NCBI GenBank assembly: GCA_023415575.1 | Contig: JAEZKF010000020.1 | Location: forward strand, 1 to 64,000 | DNA: 64,000 bases | Reading direction: 5' to 3' | DNA from: Bacillota bacterium | GTDB lineage: Bacteria > Bacillota > Clostridia > Oscillospirales > Ruminococcaceae | Shown here: one piece after another, positions 51,370-61,362 of the stretch | Layout of the letters: each line of letters starts with the position of its first letter | How positions within the stretch are numbered: position 1 is the stretch's first letter | Made by a program: the position numbers and the translations under genes | The notes under the pieces: generated by a model | Database searches by the model: none | What the model was told of the DNA's origin: nothing | The model's input: the letters and a program-made list of their open reading frames with translations, nothing else

Positions 51370-52959
51370 ATGGCAATTATTGTTCCCAATATTCATCTTG
51401 GACTTGATAACCCGCGAGAGGATGCTGTTACAAAGGCAATTAAGCTGCTCGGCATCCCAGCAAGGGATGTTCAAAAGGCATATATTACAAAGGTCTCGGT
51501 TGATGCCCGCAACAAGGAGCGCATCCAGATGGTGTACTCTGTCGGGATTGAAACGCACAATGAAGCGCGCCTAGCTTCCCGTATGAAGGCTTGCGGGGCA
51601 GCTTTGCGTCATGCGTCAGAGCCGGAGTTTGTCTGTGGGGAAACGCCGATGCCGCACCCACCTGTCGTTGCGGGCTTTGGCCCAGCCGGAATGTTCTGCG
51701 CCCTGGTGCTTGCACGGCAAGGATACCGCCCAATTGTGCTTGAGCGCGGCGGTGATGTTGACCGCCGAATCCAAGCGGTAAATGCCTTTTGGAACGGCAA
51801 GGGGCTTGATACTAACACAAACGTTCAGTTTGGAGAAGGTGGCGCGGGTACGTTTTCTGACGGAAAGCTGACCACCCGCATCGGCGATGAGCGATGTGAT
51901 TTTGTTTTACGCGAGCTGCATCGCCACGGTGCGCCCGATGATATACTGCAAAAGGCAAAACCTCATATCGGTACCGACCGCCTGCGCAGTGTCGTGAAGT
52001 CCATCCGCAAGGAGATTATCGATTTAGGTGGCACCGTCTTGTTTGAGCACACGCTGGAGGAACTGACAGTTCAAGATGGAGTGTTAAGCTCAATAAGGGC
52101 AAACGGTATGCAGATAGCTTGCAATTCACTTGCCCTTTGTATCGGACACAGCGCACGTGATACGGTTCATATGCTTTATAGCATGGGCATACCCATGACG
52201 CCCAAGGCCTTTTCGGTTGGTGTTCGCATCGAGCACAAGCAAAGCGAGATTGATAGCAGCCTTTACGGACGGTTTGCGGGCCATCCGGCCCTGCCGCCCG
52301 GTGAATATCAGCTTTCGTATCGGCAGGGCGGTAGAGGGGTTTACACCTTCTGCATGTGCCCGGGCGGCTTCGTGGTGCCCGCAGCCAGCGAAGAGGGGAT
52401 GGTTGTCACTAACGGCATGAGCGAATACGCCCGCAATGCCGAAAATGCAAATGCTGCCCTCGTGGTTGGGGTGGAACCTGAGGATTACGGCGGCGGTGTA
52501 CTCGGCGGAATCGCCTTTCAGCGGCAGCTCGAGCAGCGCGCCTTTATCATGGGTGGCAGTTCCTACAAGGCACCTGCGCAATCAGTGGGCCGCTTCCTTG
52601 AAGGAAAGTCAGGTATTGCACCGGGCAGTGTAACACCGAGCTATGCGCTTGGAGTAACCGAAGCCCAGCTTGATACACTCTTTCCTGCTTATATTACCGA
52701 GATGCTTAAAACCGGCCTGCTCAACTTTGGTACGAAGATTAAGGCCTTTTCCTCTCCCTATGCCGTTATGACCGGAGTAGAGACAAGAACTTCCTCACCG
52801 GTGCGTATCCTGCGCAACGACACCCTGCAAAGTGATGCGGTTACGGGCCTGTATCCGTGCGGCGAAGGCGCTGGTTATGCGGGAGGGATTGTCAGTGCGG
52901 CGGTTGACGGTATTCGTGTTGCACAGGCTATCATGTCAAAATACGGCCCGCCGAAATAA
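51370..52959 (+). CDS. FAD-dependent dehydrogenase, COG2509 type
   Basis: A 529-residue flavoprotein. An N-terminal ~90-residue domain precedes the FAD-binding Rossmann motif VVAGFGPAGMFCALVLARQG, with LERGGDVDRR after it. Further family blocks are QFGEGGAGTFSDGKLTTRI, RGVYTFCMCPGGFVV and the closing GLYPCGEGAGYAGGIVSAAV. Its substrate is unknown. In many Clostridia a gene of this kind follows cdaA-cdaR, as here. Confidence 0.85.
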   Translation: MAIIVPNIHLGLDNPREDAVTKAIKLLGIPARDVQKAYITKVSVDARNKERIQMVYSVGIETHNEARLASRMKACGAALRHASEPEFVCGETPMPHPPVVAGFGPAGMFCALVLARQGYRPIVLERGGDVDRRIQAVNAFWNGKGLDTNTNVQFGEGGAGTFSDGKLTTRIGDERCDFVLRELHRHGAPDDILQKAKPHIGTDRLRSVVKSIRKEIIDLGGTVLFEHTLEELTVQDGVLSSIRANGMQIACNSLALCIGHSARDTVHMLYSMGIPMTPKAFSVGVRIEHKQSEIDSSLYGRFAGHPALPPGEYQLSYRQGGRGVYTFCMCPGGFVVPAASEEGMVVTNGMSEYARNAENANAALVVGVEPEDYGGGVLGGIAFQRQLEQRAFIMGGSSYKAPAQSVGRFLEGKSGIAPGSVTPSYALGVTEAQLDTLFPAYITEMLKTGLLNFGTKIKAFSSPYAVMTGVETRTSSPVRILRNDTLQSDAVTGLYPCGEGAGYAGGIVSAAVDGIRVAQAIMSKYGPPK

Positions 52960-52998
52960 TAGTCCAGCTTCTCCCACATCCGGGAAAATCGAAAAAGG

Positions 52999-53027
52999 TT
53001 GAATAACTTACTTTAAGATGATAAAAT
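52999..53027 (+). promoter_or_regulatory. Promoter of recJ
   Basis: TTGAAT (52999-53004), a 17-base spacer and TAAAAT (53022-53027) with TG at 53019-53020 as an extended -10. It lies about 75 bases before the recJ start. Confidence 0.65.
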
Positions 53028-53100
53028 ATTTAGACAGGTTATTTCCAGTCACACCAAAGTTTCTGCACTTATATCACGAAGAAAATAGGGGGGACAGTCT

Positions 53101-55140
53101 TTGGGTCTTGTCAAATGGATACTGCCTAATACCGATCCGGATGCAAGCCAGGCTATTGCCGATGAGCTTGGACTCCCTTCCTTTGTTGCGGATATATTAG
53201 TTGCGCGCGGCCTAAATAGTTCGCAGGCTGTGCACGAGTTTCTTTCGGATGAGACGACGCTTTCTAGTCCGTTTGAGATTATTGATATGGATAAGGCGTG
53301 CGCCCGAATTGAACAGGCGCTTGAAAATGAGGAGCGCATTGCAATCTATGGTGATTACGATGCCGATGGTATCACCGCAACCGCAATGCTGTATTTATAT
53401 CTTGAGTCATCGGGAGCGGATGTCACATATTATATCCCATCACGCGAAGATGAAGGCTATGGCATGAACCGCGAGGCGGTAAAACGTCTTGCAGACGAGG
53501 ATATTACGCTGATTGTTACAGTCGATAACGGCATTGCCGCTATTGACGAAATAGCCTATGCGCAAGGGCTGGGTGTAGATGTCATTGTGACTGACCACCA
53601 TAAGCCCAAGGCTCAGCTTCCCGATGCGGTTGCCGTTGTTAACCCCCACAGAGAAGATTGCCCGAGCCATTTTAAAGAATTGTGCGGTGCAGGGCTTGTG
53701 CTCAAACTCATTGCAGCGCTGTGCGGTGGGGAATACGATGAGGTTTTGGATTTTTGTGCAGACCTTGCCGCTATCGGTACGATAGCAGATGTTGTTCCGC
53801 TGCTCGGTGAAAACCGCATGATTGTTAAGGAAGGTCTTGTACGCCTATCAGAGACGCAGAACGTAGGGCTTTCAGCACTTATGGAATTATGCGAGATCAA
53901 CACCGATGCGCTGGACTCACTGACCGTTGCATATGTACTGGTGCCCAGAATCAACGCGGCAGGCCGTCTGGGCCTTGCACAGGACGCACTGCGAATGCTG
54001 ATAACGGATGATTACATAGAAGCCCAGGAGATTGCGCAGAGAATTGCCGAAAACAATATCCAGCGAAAAGAGCTGGATGCCCGTATGGTAAGCGACATCA
54101 ACGAGGAGCTTATCAAAAGACCTGCTTTCTCACAGAAACGTGTGGCCGTTATTGCAAAGCGCGGCTGGCATCCCGGTGTTGCCGGAATTGCCGCTGCAAG
54201 ACTGGTTGACCGTCTTGCAAAGCCTGTGTTTGTCATCTGTATTGAGGACGATCTCGCACGCGGGTCTGCCAGAGGGGTTAAGGGCTTTTCGGTATTTGAA
54301 GCCCTGTCTGCCTGTGATGATTTGCTCGTGCGCTACGGCGGGCACGAGGCCGCAGGCGGGTTTACACTAAGAACCGATGACATCCCAGCTTTTAGTGAAC
54401 GTCTGGAGCAATACTGCCGCGATACATATTCCTTGATGCCGGTTCACAGCATAGCAATTGATGTAACATGCAACCCCGCGGACATTTCGGTGGAAACGCT
54501 CAAGCAGCTTGCCCTGCTCGAGCCGTTTGGCTGCCGAAACGAGCCGGTTCACTATGCCTTTTTGGGAATGACCATCTATGACATCACCTCCATTGGTGCA
54601 GGCAAGCACTTAAGGCTTACGCTTGAAAAGGATGATAGAAGGGTCAGTGCAGTGATGTTTGGCACTGCTTTGCAGGATTTTGCCTTTCGTCGGGGAGATA
54701 CTGTTGATGTACTTGCCCTTTGTGACCGCAATGTCTATCAGGGGCGGGAGAGTGTCACGATTAAGATAAAAGATATTCGCCCATCCTCTTTTGTACAGGA
54801 TGAGTACTTTACTTCACGCGAGCTGTGTGAACGCTACTGGAACGGCGAACCGATTACATCGACCCAGATGAATATGATTACGCCCACTCGCGAGGATATC
54901 GCCGTGATTTACCGCGCCATAGCAAAGAATGCGGCGTGCAGTTGTGATATTGCACATCTTGCTGCGGCAACGCTTTCTAACTACGGTAAAACCAAGAATG
55001 CAATAAAGATTCTCAGTGAGCTTGGGCTTATCCGTATAAGTATTGATAATGATAAATATACCATCTCTATTGTGAAGGATGCACCGAAAACCGAACTGCA
55101 AAAGTCGGGTACCATGCAGCGCCTTCTCAGCGTGACGTAG
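53101..55140 (+). CDS. recJ: Single-stranded-DNA exonuclease RecJ
   Basis: A 679-residue 5'-3' exonuclease of the DHH family used in recombination and repair. Metal motifs are GDYDADGITAT (about residue 83), VTVDNGI, VIVTDHHKP (about 163) and LAAIGTIADVVPL. The DHHA1 domain has GWHPGVAGIAAARL and RYGGHEAAGGFTL. A C-terminal extension of about 110 residues (after residue ~570) looks winged-helix-like, a common clostridial addition. TTG 53101 is the start, with AGGGGGGA about seven bases upstream. Confidence 0.94.
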   Translation: MGLVKWILPNTDPDASQAIADELGLPSFVADILVARGLNSSQAVHEFLSDETTLSSPFEIIDMDKACARIEQALENEERIAIYGDYDADGITATAMLYLYLESSGADVTYYIPSREDEGYGMNREAVKRLADEDITLIVTVDNGIAAIDEIAYAQGLGVDVIVTDHHKPKAQLPDAVAVVNPHREDCPSHFKELCGAGLVLKLIAALCGGEYDEVLDFCADLAAIGTIADVVPLLGENRMIVKEGLVRLSETQNVGLSALMELCEINTDALDSLTVAYVLVPRINAAGRLGLAQDALRMLITDDYIEAQEIAQRIAENNIQRKELDARMVSDINEELIKRPAFSQKRVAVIAKRGWHPGVAGIAAARLVDRLAKPVFVICIEDDLARGSARGVKGFSVFEALSACDDLLVRYGGHEAAGGFTLRTDDIPAFSERLEQYCRDTYSLMPVHSIAIDVTCNPADISVETLKQLALLEPFGCRNEPVHYAFLGMTIYDITSIGAGKHLRLTLEKDDRRVSAVMFGTALQDFAFRRGDTVDVLALCDRNVYQGRESVTIKIKDIRPSSFVQDEYFTSRELCERYWNGEPITSTQMNMITPTREDIAVIYRAIAKNAACSCDIAHLAAATLSNYGKTKNAIKILSELGLIRISIDNDKYTISIVKDAPKTELQKSGTMQRLLSVT

Positions 55141-55185
55141 TAATACCTATTTCGCGCACCAAATTCTAAGGATTGGTGACTGCTA

Positions 55186-57348
55186 GTGGATAGAATTCTC
55201 AACGACCTGCTTGCTTGTTTGGATAAAAGCGAAAAACAGTATGACAGGGAAAAGATTATAAAGGCGTACGAGTTTGCCAAGGCCTCACATGATGGGCAAA
55301 AGCGCGTTTCAGGCGAGGAGTATATCATACACCCCGCCAGCGTTGCTATGCTTCTTATTGAGCTTGGCATGGATAACGAGTCGCTTATAGCAGCCCTTCT
55401 GCATGATGTGGTAGAGGATACCGGCGTAACAACTGAGGAGGTTACGCAGATGTTCGGCCGCGATGTTGCGGTCCTTGTTAACGGTGTTACAAAGCTCGGA
55501 AAGATTCCGTATTCCTCCCGTGAGGAGCAGCAGGCTGAGAATATCCGTAAGATGTTGCTTGCTATGAGTCAGGACATCCGTGTAATCATCATCAAGCTTG
55601 CAGACCGCCTGCACAACATGCGTACCATCGACGCGATGCCGCCGCAAAAGCAGCGCGACAAGGCACTGGAAACGATGGAGGTTTATGCACCGATTGCACA
55701 CCGCCTTGGTATCCGCCCGTTTAAGGAGGAGCTAGAAGACCTTTCGCTTAAGCACCTTGACGCCATTGCCTACGCTGAAATCGACAATGCCCTGACCCTG
55801 CACAAGGAGGAACGCGCACGGTTTCTAGATAACATCATGCGCCGTATAAAGGAGCGTATGGCAGCCGAGAATATGCAGATTTATCTCGAAGGCCGGGTAA
55901 AGAGCATATACGGCATCTACCGCAAGGTTTATATTCAAGGCAAATCCTTTGAGGAGATTTACGACATTTACGCCGTCCGCATCATTGTGGATACGGTAAT
56001 AGACTGCTACAACATCCTCGGCATCATCCACGATATGTTTACCCCAATCCCAAACCGGTTTAAGGATTACATCTCCACCCCGAAGCCGAATATGTATCAG
56101 TCTCTGCACACCACCGTTATCGACAAGGAGGGTGTGCCGTTTGAGATACAGATCCGTACCTGGGAGATGCACCATACCGCAGAATACGGAATTGCCGCCC
56201 ACTGGAAATACAAGGCGGGTATGCAGGGCAAGGATAAACTCGAGGATCGTCTTGCATGGATTCGAAAGCTATTGGAGTCCCAGAGTGAAGACGTAGAAGA
56301 GATTGTTCGCACCATCAAAACCGACCTATCTCCCGAGGACGTTTTTGTGTTTACCCCAAAAGGTGATGTAAAGACCCTGCCTGCCGGCTCTACCGTCATC
56401 GACTTTGCCTACGCCATCCACAGTGAGGTAGGCAACCGCATGATTGGTGCCAAGATAGACGGGCGCATGGTGTCCATCGACAGTGAGGTCAAAACAGGCC
56501 AGATTGTCGATATTATTACAAGCAACACGCCGGGGCGTGGCCCGAGCCGCGACTGGCTTAAGATTGTAAAAACCAGCGAGGCGAGAAGCAAGATTCGCAG
56601 CTGGTTTAAAAAAGAGCGCCGCGAGGAGAACATCGCGGAGGGGCGCGAGGAGATTGAGCGCGAGTTTAAGCGAAACGCCATCCGCGTACCGGATGAGGAT
56701 TTCCCTAAGTTTATCGAGGAACTCGCGAAGCGCCAGCATTGTGCGGGTGTGGATGAGTTTTACGCTGCCATCGGCTACGGCGGCATCTCTCTTTCAAAAA
56801 TCATGCCCCGCATCAAGGATGATTACCTAAAGCAGTATAAACCAGCTGACGGAAATGTCCAGAGCACGACGAAAAAGCGGCCCAAAACCGTTTCGAGCGG
56901 TGTAGTGGTCGAGGGTATTGAAGGCTGCCTTGTCAAGTTCGCGCAGTGTTGTAATCCGCTCCCGGGAGATGAGATTATCGGCTTTGTCACCCGCGGCTAC
57001 GGTGTATCAGTCCACAAGCGCGACTGTGTGAACGTGGTCTCCTCGTTTGAAAAGGGCGACCAGCCTGAACGCTGGGTTAATGTGCAGTGGTCGGATGAGG
57101 TCAAGGAGACCTTCAAATCCACCATTGAGATACTGGCGCATGACCGTGCCGGCATGATTGCCGATGTTACGGTGGCATTGTCTAACATGCACCTTCCGAT
57201 TCACGAGCTGAATGCGCGTGAGCTCAAGGACGGCTATGTGGGCATCCATGTAACCATCGGTATCTCGGGCAGAGAACAACTGCAAAACGTAATGGCTAAC
57301 CTCAGCAGGATAGAAAGCGTGTCGTCCGTTACCCGGACGGGGAAATAA
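55186..57348 (+). CDS. rel: Bifunctional (p)ppGpp synthetase/hydrolase Rel
   Basis: A 720-residue stringent-response enzyme. The HD hydrolase has ALLHDVVEDTGVT and LADRLHNMRT. The synthetase has FTPIPNRFKDYISTPKPNMY, where RFKD fits the bifunctional class. TGS (VFVFTPKGDVKTLPAGSTVI), helical and C-terminal ACT domains are present. It makes and breaks (p)ppGpp. GTG 55186 follows GGTGA. It lies between recJ and dtd, the usual clostridial setting, but without apt. Confidence 0.95.
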   Translation: MDRILNDLLACLDKSEKQYDREKIIKAYEFAKASHDGQKRVSGEEYIIHPASVAMLLIELGMDNESLIAALLHDVVEDTGVTTEEVTQMFGRDVAVLVNGVTKLGKIPYSSREEQQAENIRKMLLAMSQDIRVIIIKLADRLHNMRTIDAMPPQKQRDKALETMEVYAPIAHRLGIRPFKEELEDLSLKHLDAIAYAEIDNALTLHKEERARFLDNIMRRIKERMAAENMQIYLEGRVKSIYGIYRKVYIQGKSFEEIYDIYAVRIIVDTVIDCYNILGIIHDMFTPIPNRFKDYISTPKPNMYQSLHTTVIDKEGVPFEIQIRTWEMHHTAEYGIAAHWKYKAGMQGKDKLEDRLAWIRKLLESQSEDVEEIVRTIKTDLSPEDVFVFTPKGDVKTLPAGSTVIDFAYAIHSEVGNRMIGAKIDGRMVSIDSEVKTGQIVDIITSNTPGRGPSRDWLKIVKTSEARSKIRSWFKKERREENIAEGREEIEREFKRNAIRVPDEDFPKFIEELAKRQHCAGVDEFYAAIGYGGISLSKIMPRIKDDYLKQYKPADGNVQSTTKKRPKTVSSGVVVEGIEGCLVKFAQCCNPLPGDEIIGFVTRGYGVSVHKRDCVNVVSSFEKGDQPERWVNVQWSDEVKETFKSTIEILAHDRAGMIADVTVALSNMHLPIHELNARELKDGYVGIHVTIGISGREQLQNVMANLSRIESVSSVTRTGK

Positions 57349-57373
57349 AAAAGAAACGGTTGGTGCAGATTTC

Positions 57374-57826
57374 ATGCGTGCTGTTGTACAGCGTGTTTTG
57401 TGGGCAAAGGTAGAGATAGACGGCAGGGTACATGGCGAGATTTCTCAGGGCTTTTTGCTCCTTTTGGGTATCACTCATGAGGATACGGAAAATGAAGCAA
57501 AAATACTTGCTAAGAAAGCAACTGAGCTACGCGTGTTTGAGGATGAAAACGGCAAGATGAACCGTTCGCTGCAGGATATCGGCGGCGGGATGCTGATTGT
57601 ACCGAACTTTACGCTGTATGCCGACACCTCACACGGCAGAAGGCCGTCTTTTATTGGCGCCGCGCGGCCGGAGAAGGCAGAGCCTTTGTACGAGTACTTC
57701 ATTGAGCTTGTCAGGCAAAGCGGCATGTGTACAGTGCAGACGGGAGAGTTTGGTGCCGATATGAAGGTGTCACTTCTTAATGACGGCCCTGTAACACTTA
57801 TTTTGGATACGAAAGATTATTTATAA
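57374..57826 (+). CDS. dtd: D-aminoacyl-tRNA deacylase
   Basis: A 150-residue enzyme that removes D-amino acids from mischarged tRNA. The N-terminus MRAVVQRVLWAKVEIDGRVH, the middle LRVFEDENGKMNRSLQDIGG and the C-terminal motif SLLNDGPVTLILDT (the N-x-G-P-V-T signature) are all present. Full family length. It follows rel after 25 bases. Confidence 0.95.
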   Translation: MRAVVQRVLWAKVEIDGRVHGEISQGFLLLLGITHEDTENEAKILAKKATELRVFEDENGKMNRSLQDIGGGMLIVPNFTLYADTSHGRRPSFIGAARPEKAEPLYEYFIELVRQSGMCTVQTGEFGADMKVSLLNDGPVTLILDTKDYL

Positions 57827-57889
57827 CTAATGCGATGGATTCCCTCCGCACATATAAATGAACAATAGTGTGCGAACATGGAGGATATT

Positions 57890-58546
57890 ATGAAGTTGTT
57901 TACATTACCCGTCGGTATGATGGGTACAAACTGTTATATTATCCGCACCGAGCAGGGAAACGGCGTGTTGATTGACCCGGGTGCGGAAAGTGAACGTATT
58001 TTGCATACACTGCAAGCAAACGATATAACCTTAAAGCTGATTCTGCTCACCCACGGGCATTTTGACCACATCGGTGCCCTGCGTGAGGTATATAAGCAAA
58101 CCGGTGCGCAGGTGATTGTTTCTGAAAACGATGCAGAGCTCTTGACAGACCCGGTGAAGAACGTTGGTGCGCGGTTTTCAAGCCAAACCGACATATATAA
58201 TCTTCCTGATATACCGATAGCACGCAAGGTAGTTCACGACGATATTATCGAGATGGACGAACTGACCTTTACCGTATTTGAAACACCCGGGCACACAATA
58301 GGCTCCGTGGTTTATGTCTTGGGGGACAAGCTGTTTACGGGGGACACCCTGTTTCGGGGCAGCATTGGCATCGTAACCCATTACGGCGGCAATCTGTCTA
58401 CCGAAATGGAATCCGTAAAACGCCTTGCCGATACGCTTGTCGGTGAGTATTTTGTTTATCCCGGACACGGGCCAAGCACAACGCTTGAAACAGAGCGCCG
58501 CACCAATCCATATATGGGAAAGGCAAGCTATGACGATTGTTTTTAA
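57890..58546 (+). CDS. Metallo-beta-lactamase-fold hydrolase (glyoxalase II-like)
   Basis: A 218-residue protein with the zinc motif LTHGHFDHIGALREV, a second ligand in ETPGHTIGSV and KLFTGDTLF, and the final YPGHGPST. It resembles YqgX/glyoxalase II-like hydrolases; the substrate is unknown. ATG 57890 is preferred over ATG 57878 because GGAGG lies at a normal distance. The stop overlaps hemZ, so coupling is likely. Confidence 0.9.
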   Translation: MKLFTLPVGMMGTNCYIIRTEQGNGVLIDPGAESERILHTLQANDITLKLILLTHGHFDHIGALREVYKQTGAQVIVSENDAELLTDPVKNVGARFSSQTDIYNLPDIPIARKVVHDDIIEMDELTFTVFETPGHTIGSVVYVLGDKLFTGDTLFRGSIGIVTHYGGNLSTEMESVKRLADTLVGEYFVYPGHGPSTTLETERRTNPYMGKASYDDCF

Positions 58547-59996
58547 AGGCCACGACTACGCGTACGAGGTACGCAACGTCGTTATGTTGTTTTTTCAGGG
58601 GCAGAAGATTACACAGGCAGACGACCTGCCCGAAACGGGAGATTATATCCTCACTGCGCTCGAGCACGAGCAAGACCGCGTTCTTTTGACTGTATTAGCT
58701 TGCATTGACGGCAAGCAATACTCGGATCAGTCATATGTCAACAAGGGTATTGACCACTTTGATAATGAATGTGAACGTGTCTTTGCAGTGATGCTCTATC
58801 AGATGCTCGTTCCCGTTACCGGGGTGACCCCGCGTTTTGGTATTTTAACCGGTATCCGTCCGGTTGCCTTGATGCGCAGACTGAGTGAACAGGGAATGAG
58901 CGAAGATAAGGCACGCGAGTTTCTTTGTGAGCAATATCTCGTTTCGCCTGAAAAAGCGCAGCTTTTAAGCGATATCGCGCGCAAGGAAAGCGCTATTATT
59001 GCAAGCTCTGCGTCCAACTCCTACAGTTTATATATTGCAATACCGTTTTGCCCGTCGCGATGTCTGTACTGCTCTTTTGTCTCACACGCAATAGAAAAGA
59101 CCGCTGCCCTGACGGATGAGTACCTCGACAAGCTTGTAAAGGAGATTGCATTTACAGGAGAAATCGTCCGAAACCGCGGCTTAAGGCTAGAAACAGTGTA
59201 TATTGGAGGCGGAACACCTACCACGCTGAGTGCTAAGCAGCTTACACGGCTGTTTGAAGCTATCCGTAAAGCATTTGACCTTTCCACTGTTCGGGAGTAC
59301 ACGGTGGAAGCTGGCAGGCCAGATACCATCACAGAGGATAAGCTGCGTGCCATAAAAGAAAGCGAGACAACCCGCATCAGCATCAACCCCCAGACCTTTT
59401 GCGACGATGTGCTGCATATAATAGGCAGACAGCATACAGCAAAGCAGACGGAAGATAGCTTTCTGCTTGCGCGCAAGGTAGGCATTGACTGCATCAACAT
59501 GGACTTGATTGCAGGCTTGCCCGGGGATACGCCGGAAGGTTTTCGGTATTCGCTTGATAAGACTATTGCGCTTAATCCAGAGAATATTACCGTTCACACA
59601 TTGTCGTTGAAACGGTCCTCGGACCTCAACTATCAAAGGGCCTGTGAATTTTCCGCGCGCGAGGGCATTGCCACACAAATGATGGACTATGTATATACGG
59701 CCCTTCCTGAGGCGCAGTACCATCCTTATTACCTCTATCGTCAACGCAATACCCGCGAAAACCTTGAAAACGTCGGCTTTGCAAAGGCTGGACATGACGG
59801 GCTGTATAATGTGTTTATCATGGATGAAACCCACACCATTCTCGCCTGCGGTGCGGGTGGCGTAACCAAGCTCAAGGCAGAGCGTTTAGAGCGGATTTAT
59901 AACTATAAATACCCGTATGAGTATATAAATGGCTTTGACGAAATACTATTGAGAAAAGGGCGGGTGAAGGCGTTTTATGACCAAACAGTTTTATGA
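58530..59996 (+). CDS. hemZ: Radical SAM coproporphyrinogen dehydrogenase HemZ
   Basis: A 488-residue radical SAM protein. The cluster motif is C-x3-C-x2-C in IPFCPSRCLYCSF (about residue 173). TVYIGGGTPTTLS and the HemN-like MDLIAGLPGDTPEGFRYSLD follow. An N-terminal domain of about 160 residues and the end YYLYRQRNTRENLENVGFAK fit HemZ, an oxygen-independent coproporphyrinogen oxidase relative. Some homologues lack that activity. ATG 58530 overlaps the previous stop; GGAAAGG precedes it. Confidence 0.9.
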   Translation: MTIVFKGHDYAYEVRNVVMLFFQGQKITQADDLPETGDYILTALEHEQDRVLLTVLACIDGKQYSDQSYVNKGIDHFDNECERVFAVMLYQMLVPVTGVTPRFGILTGIRPVALMRRLSEQGMSEDKAREFLCEQYLVSPEKAQLLSDIARKESAIIASSASNSYSLYIAIPFCPSRCLYCSFVSHAIEKTAALTDEYLDKLVKEIAFTGEIVRNRGLRLETVYIGGGTPTTLSAKQLTRLFEAIRKAFDLSTVREYTVEAGRPDTITEDKLRAIKESETTRISINPQTFCDDVLHIIGRQHTAKQTEDSFLLARKVGIDCINMDLIAGLPGDTPEGFRYSLDKTIALNPENITVHTLSLKRSSDLNYQRACEFSAREGIATQMMDYVYTALPEAQYHPYYLYRQRNTRENLENVGFAKAGHDGLYNVFIMDETHTILACGAGGVTKLKAERLERIYNYKYPYEYINGFDEILLRKGRVKAFYDQTVL

Positions 59997-60921
59997 CGAA
60001 CAGGGCTATGTTGTAGTGGAGCAGATCAACAACTATGCGGCAAACGACCCCGCACGGATTGCCGAGCTGAGTGAGGAACGCTACACGCAACAGATTCGAA
60101 ACGCATGTCGAAATATCAGCGAAAACCTTTCGCGTTCTCATATTGTATTGCTGGCTGGGCCAAGTGCATCGGGAAAAACGATAACTGCTCATCGGTTTCG
60201 GGCAATGCTCAAGCAGGAGTTTCACATCAACAGCTTTGTAGTATCGCTGGATGATTTCTATATTGACCAAGATCGCCTGCCGACCCTTCCGGACGGCACT
60301 AAGGATCTGGAAACCGTGTACGCGCTTGATATCGAATGCATCCACCGGTGCTTTGATGAGCTGACCCGCTACAGCAAAGCAAGCCTTCCGATATTCGATT
60401 TTCTGCAGGCAAGGCGTTCGGACAAAACCAATGAGATTGTCTTAGGAGAACACGATATCCTGATTGTGGAGGGCATCCACGCCCTAAACCCCATTATTAC
60501 CGAAGGCCTTGACCGGTCAAAGTTCTTTCGGTTGTTTATCAGTGTACAGGGAGAATACCGCCTCAATGGATCGGTTGTTCTCAATCATACCGATATTCGC
60601 TTTGTTCGTCGGTGTGTGCGCGATTTCACCCACCGTGCGTCCTCGCTCGAGAATACAGCAAGCATGTGGGCCTCGGTTCGCGCGGGGGAGAAGAAATACA
60701 TCTCGCCCTACAAGCGGTTTGCCGACTTCTCCATCGATTCGCTGATTCTATATGAGCCCTGCGTGCTGCTGCAGTTTCTACGTCCACTTATTGAAAGAAT
60801 GGATAACACCAGTGAGTACTATCCGCGGTTTGAGAAGATTCGTGATGTTCTCGGGTACTTTGCCGAGATGAGCCCGAAATATGTAGCGAAGGATTCTTTG
60901 CTGCGGGAATTTATAGATTGA
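59977..60921 (+). CDS. Uridine kinase-like nucleoside kinase
   Basis: A 314-residue P-loop kinase: Walker A VLLAGPSASGKTITAHRF, the DDFYIDQD motif, and HDILIVEGIHALNP as the Walker B-like part. An N-terminal ~50-residue region and a C-terminal helical tail extend beyond a minimal Udk. It would phosphorylate uridine or cytidine or a related compound; the exact substrate is unsettled. It overlaps the 3' end of hemZ by 20 bases. Confidence 0.85.
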   Translation: MTKQFYDEQGYVVVEQINNYAANDPARIAELSEERYTQQIRNACRNISENLSRSHIVLLAGPSASGKTITAHRFRAMLKQEFHINSFVVSLDDFYIDQDRLPTLPDGTKDLETVYALDIECIHRCFDELTRYSKASLPIFDFLQARRSDKTNEIVLGEHDILIVEGIHALNPIITEGLDRSKFFRLFISVQGEYRLNGSVVLNHTDIRFVRRCVRDFTHRASSLENTASMWASVRAGEKKYISPYKRFADFSIDSLILYEPCVLLQFLRPLIERMDNTSEYYPRFEKIRDVLGYFAEMSPKYVAKDSLLREFID

Positions 60922-60943
60922 CAAAAAGGAGATTAAAATCAAT

Positions 60944-61228
60944 ATGAGTACATTTGATGATTTTGCTACCTCTGCGCAAAACCTGTTTGACAACGCATGC
61001 AAGGCGACCGGCGAGTTTGTAAACACTTCAAAACTTCGTATCGAGCGCATGAACCTCAAGGCTGAGTTGGAGTGTGCCTATCAGAAGCTTGGTAAACTGC
61101 ACTATTCATCGGCGAAAAACGGCCAGAGTGAAGAGGATGTGCAGGCAGAAAACAATGTAATCGAAAGAATTGACTCCCTGCTAAAGCAGATTTCAGACCT
61201 GACCGACAGAATTAACGAACGTCTGTAA
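60944..61228 (+). CDS. Small coiled-coil protein of unknown function
   Basis: A 94-residue, mostly helical, charged protein with no membrane segment or cysteine pairs. Heptad-like leucines occur through RMNLKAELECAYQKLGKLHY and the C-terminal RIDSLLKQISDLTDRINERL. Similar small proteins are widespread in Clostridia but I know of no assigned role. AAAAAGGAG precedes the ATG. It follows the uridine-kinase-like gene by 22 bases and is probably co-transcribed. Confidence 0.75.
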   Translation: MSTFDDFATSAQNLFDNACKATGEFVNTSKLRIERMNLKAELECAYQKLGKLHYSSAKNGQSEEDVQAENNVIERIDSLLKQISDLTDRINERL

Positions 61229-61362
61229 GCTCGTTTTGGTCATAACAGCAGGCCTGTGTGCATTGATTTATATTAGATTCTAGTAGGCTTGTAGGGATGT
61301 CTATGGCCTAGCTATATCCTAATATGCGACATCCCGTAAAACTTCCTGTTAAGGGCGTGATT

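Noticed and set aside
58430..59834. Long open frames antisense to or out of frame with hemZ
   Set aside because: hemZ has complete radical SAM motifs; the others are low-quality shadows.
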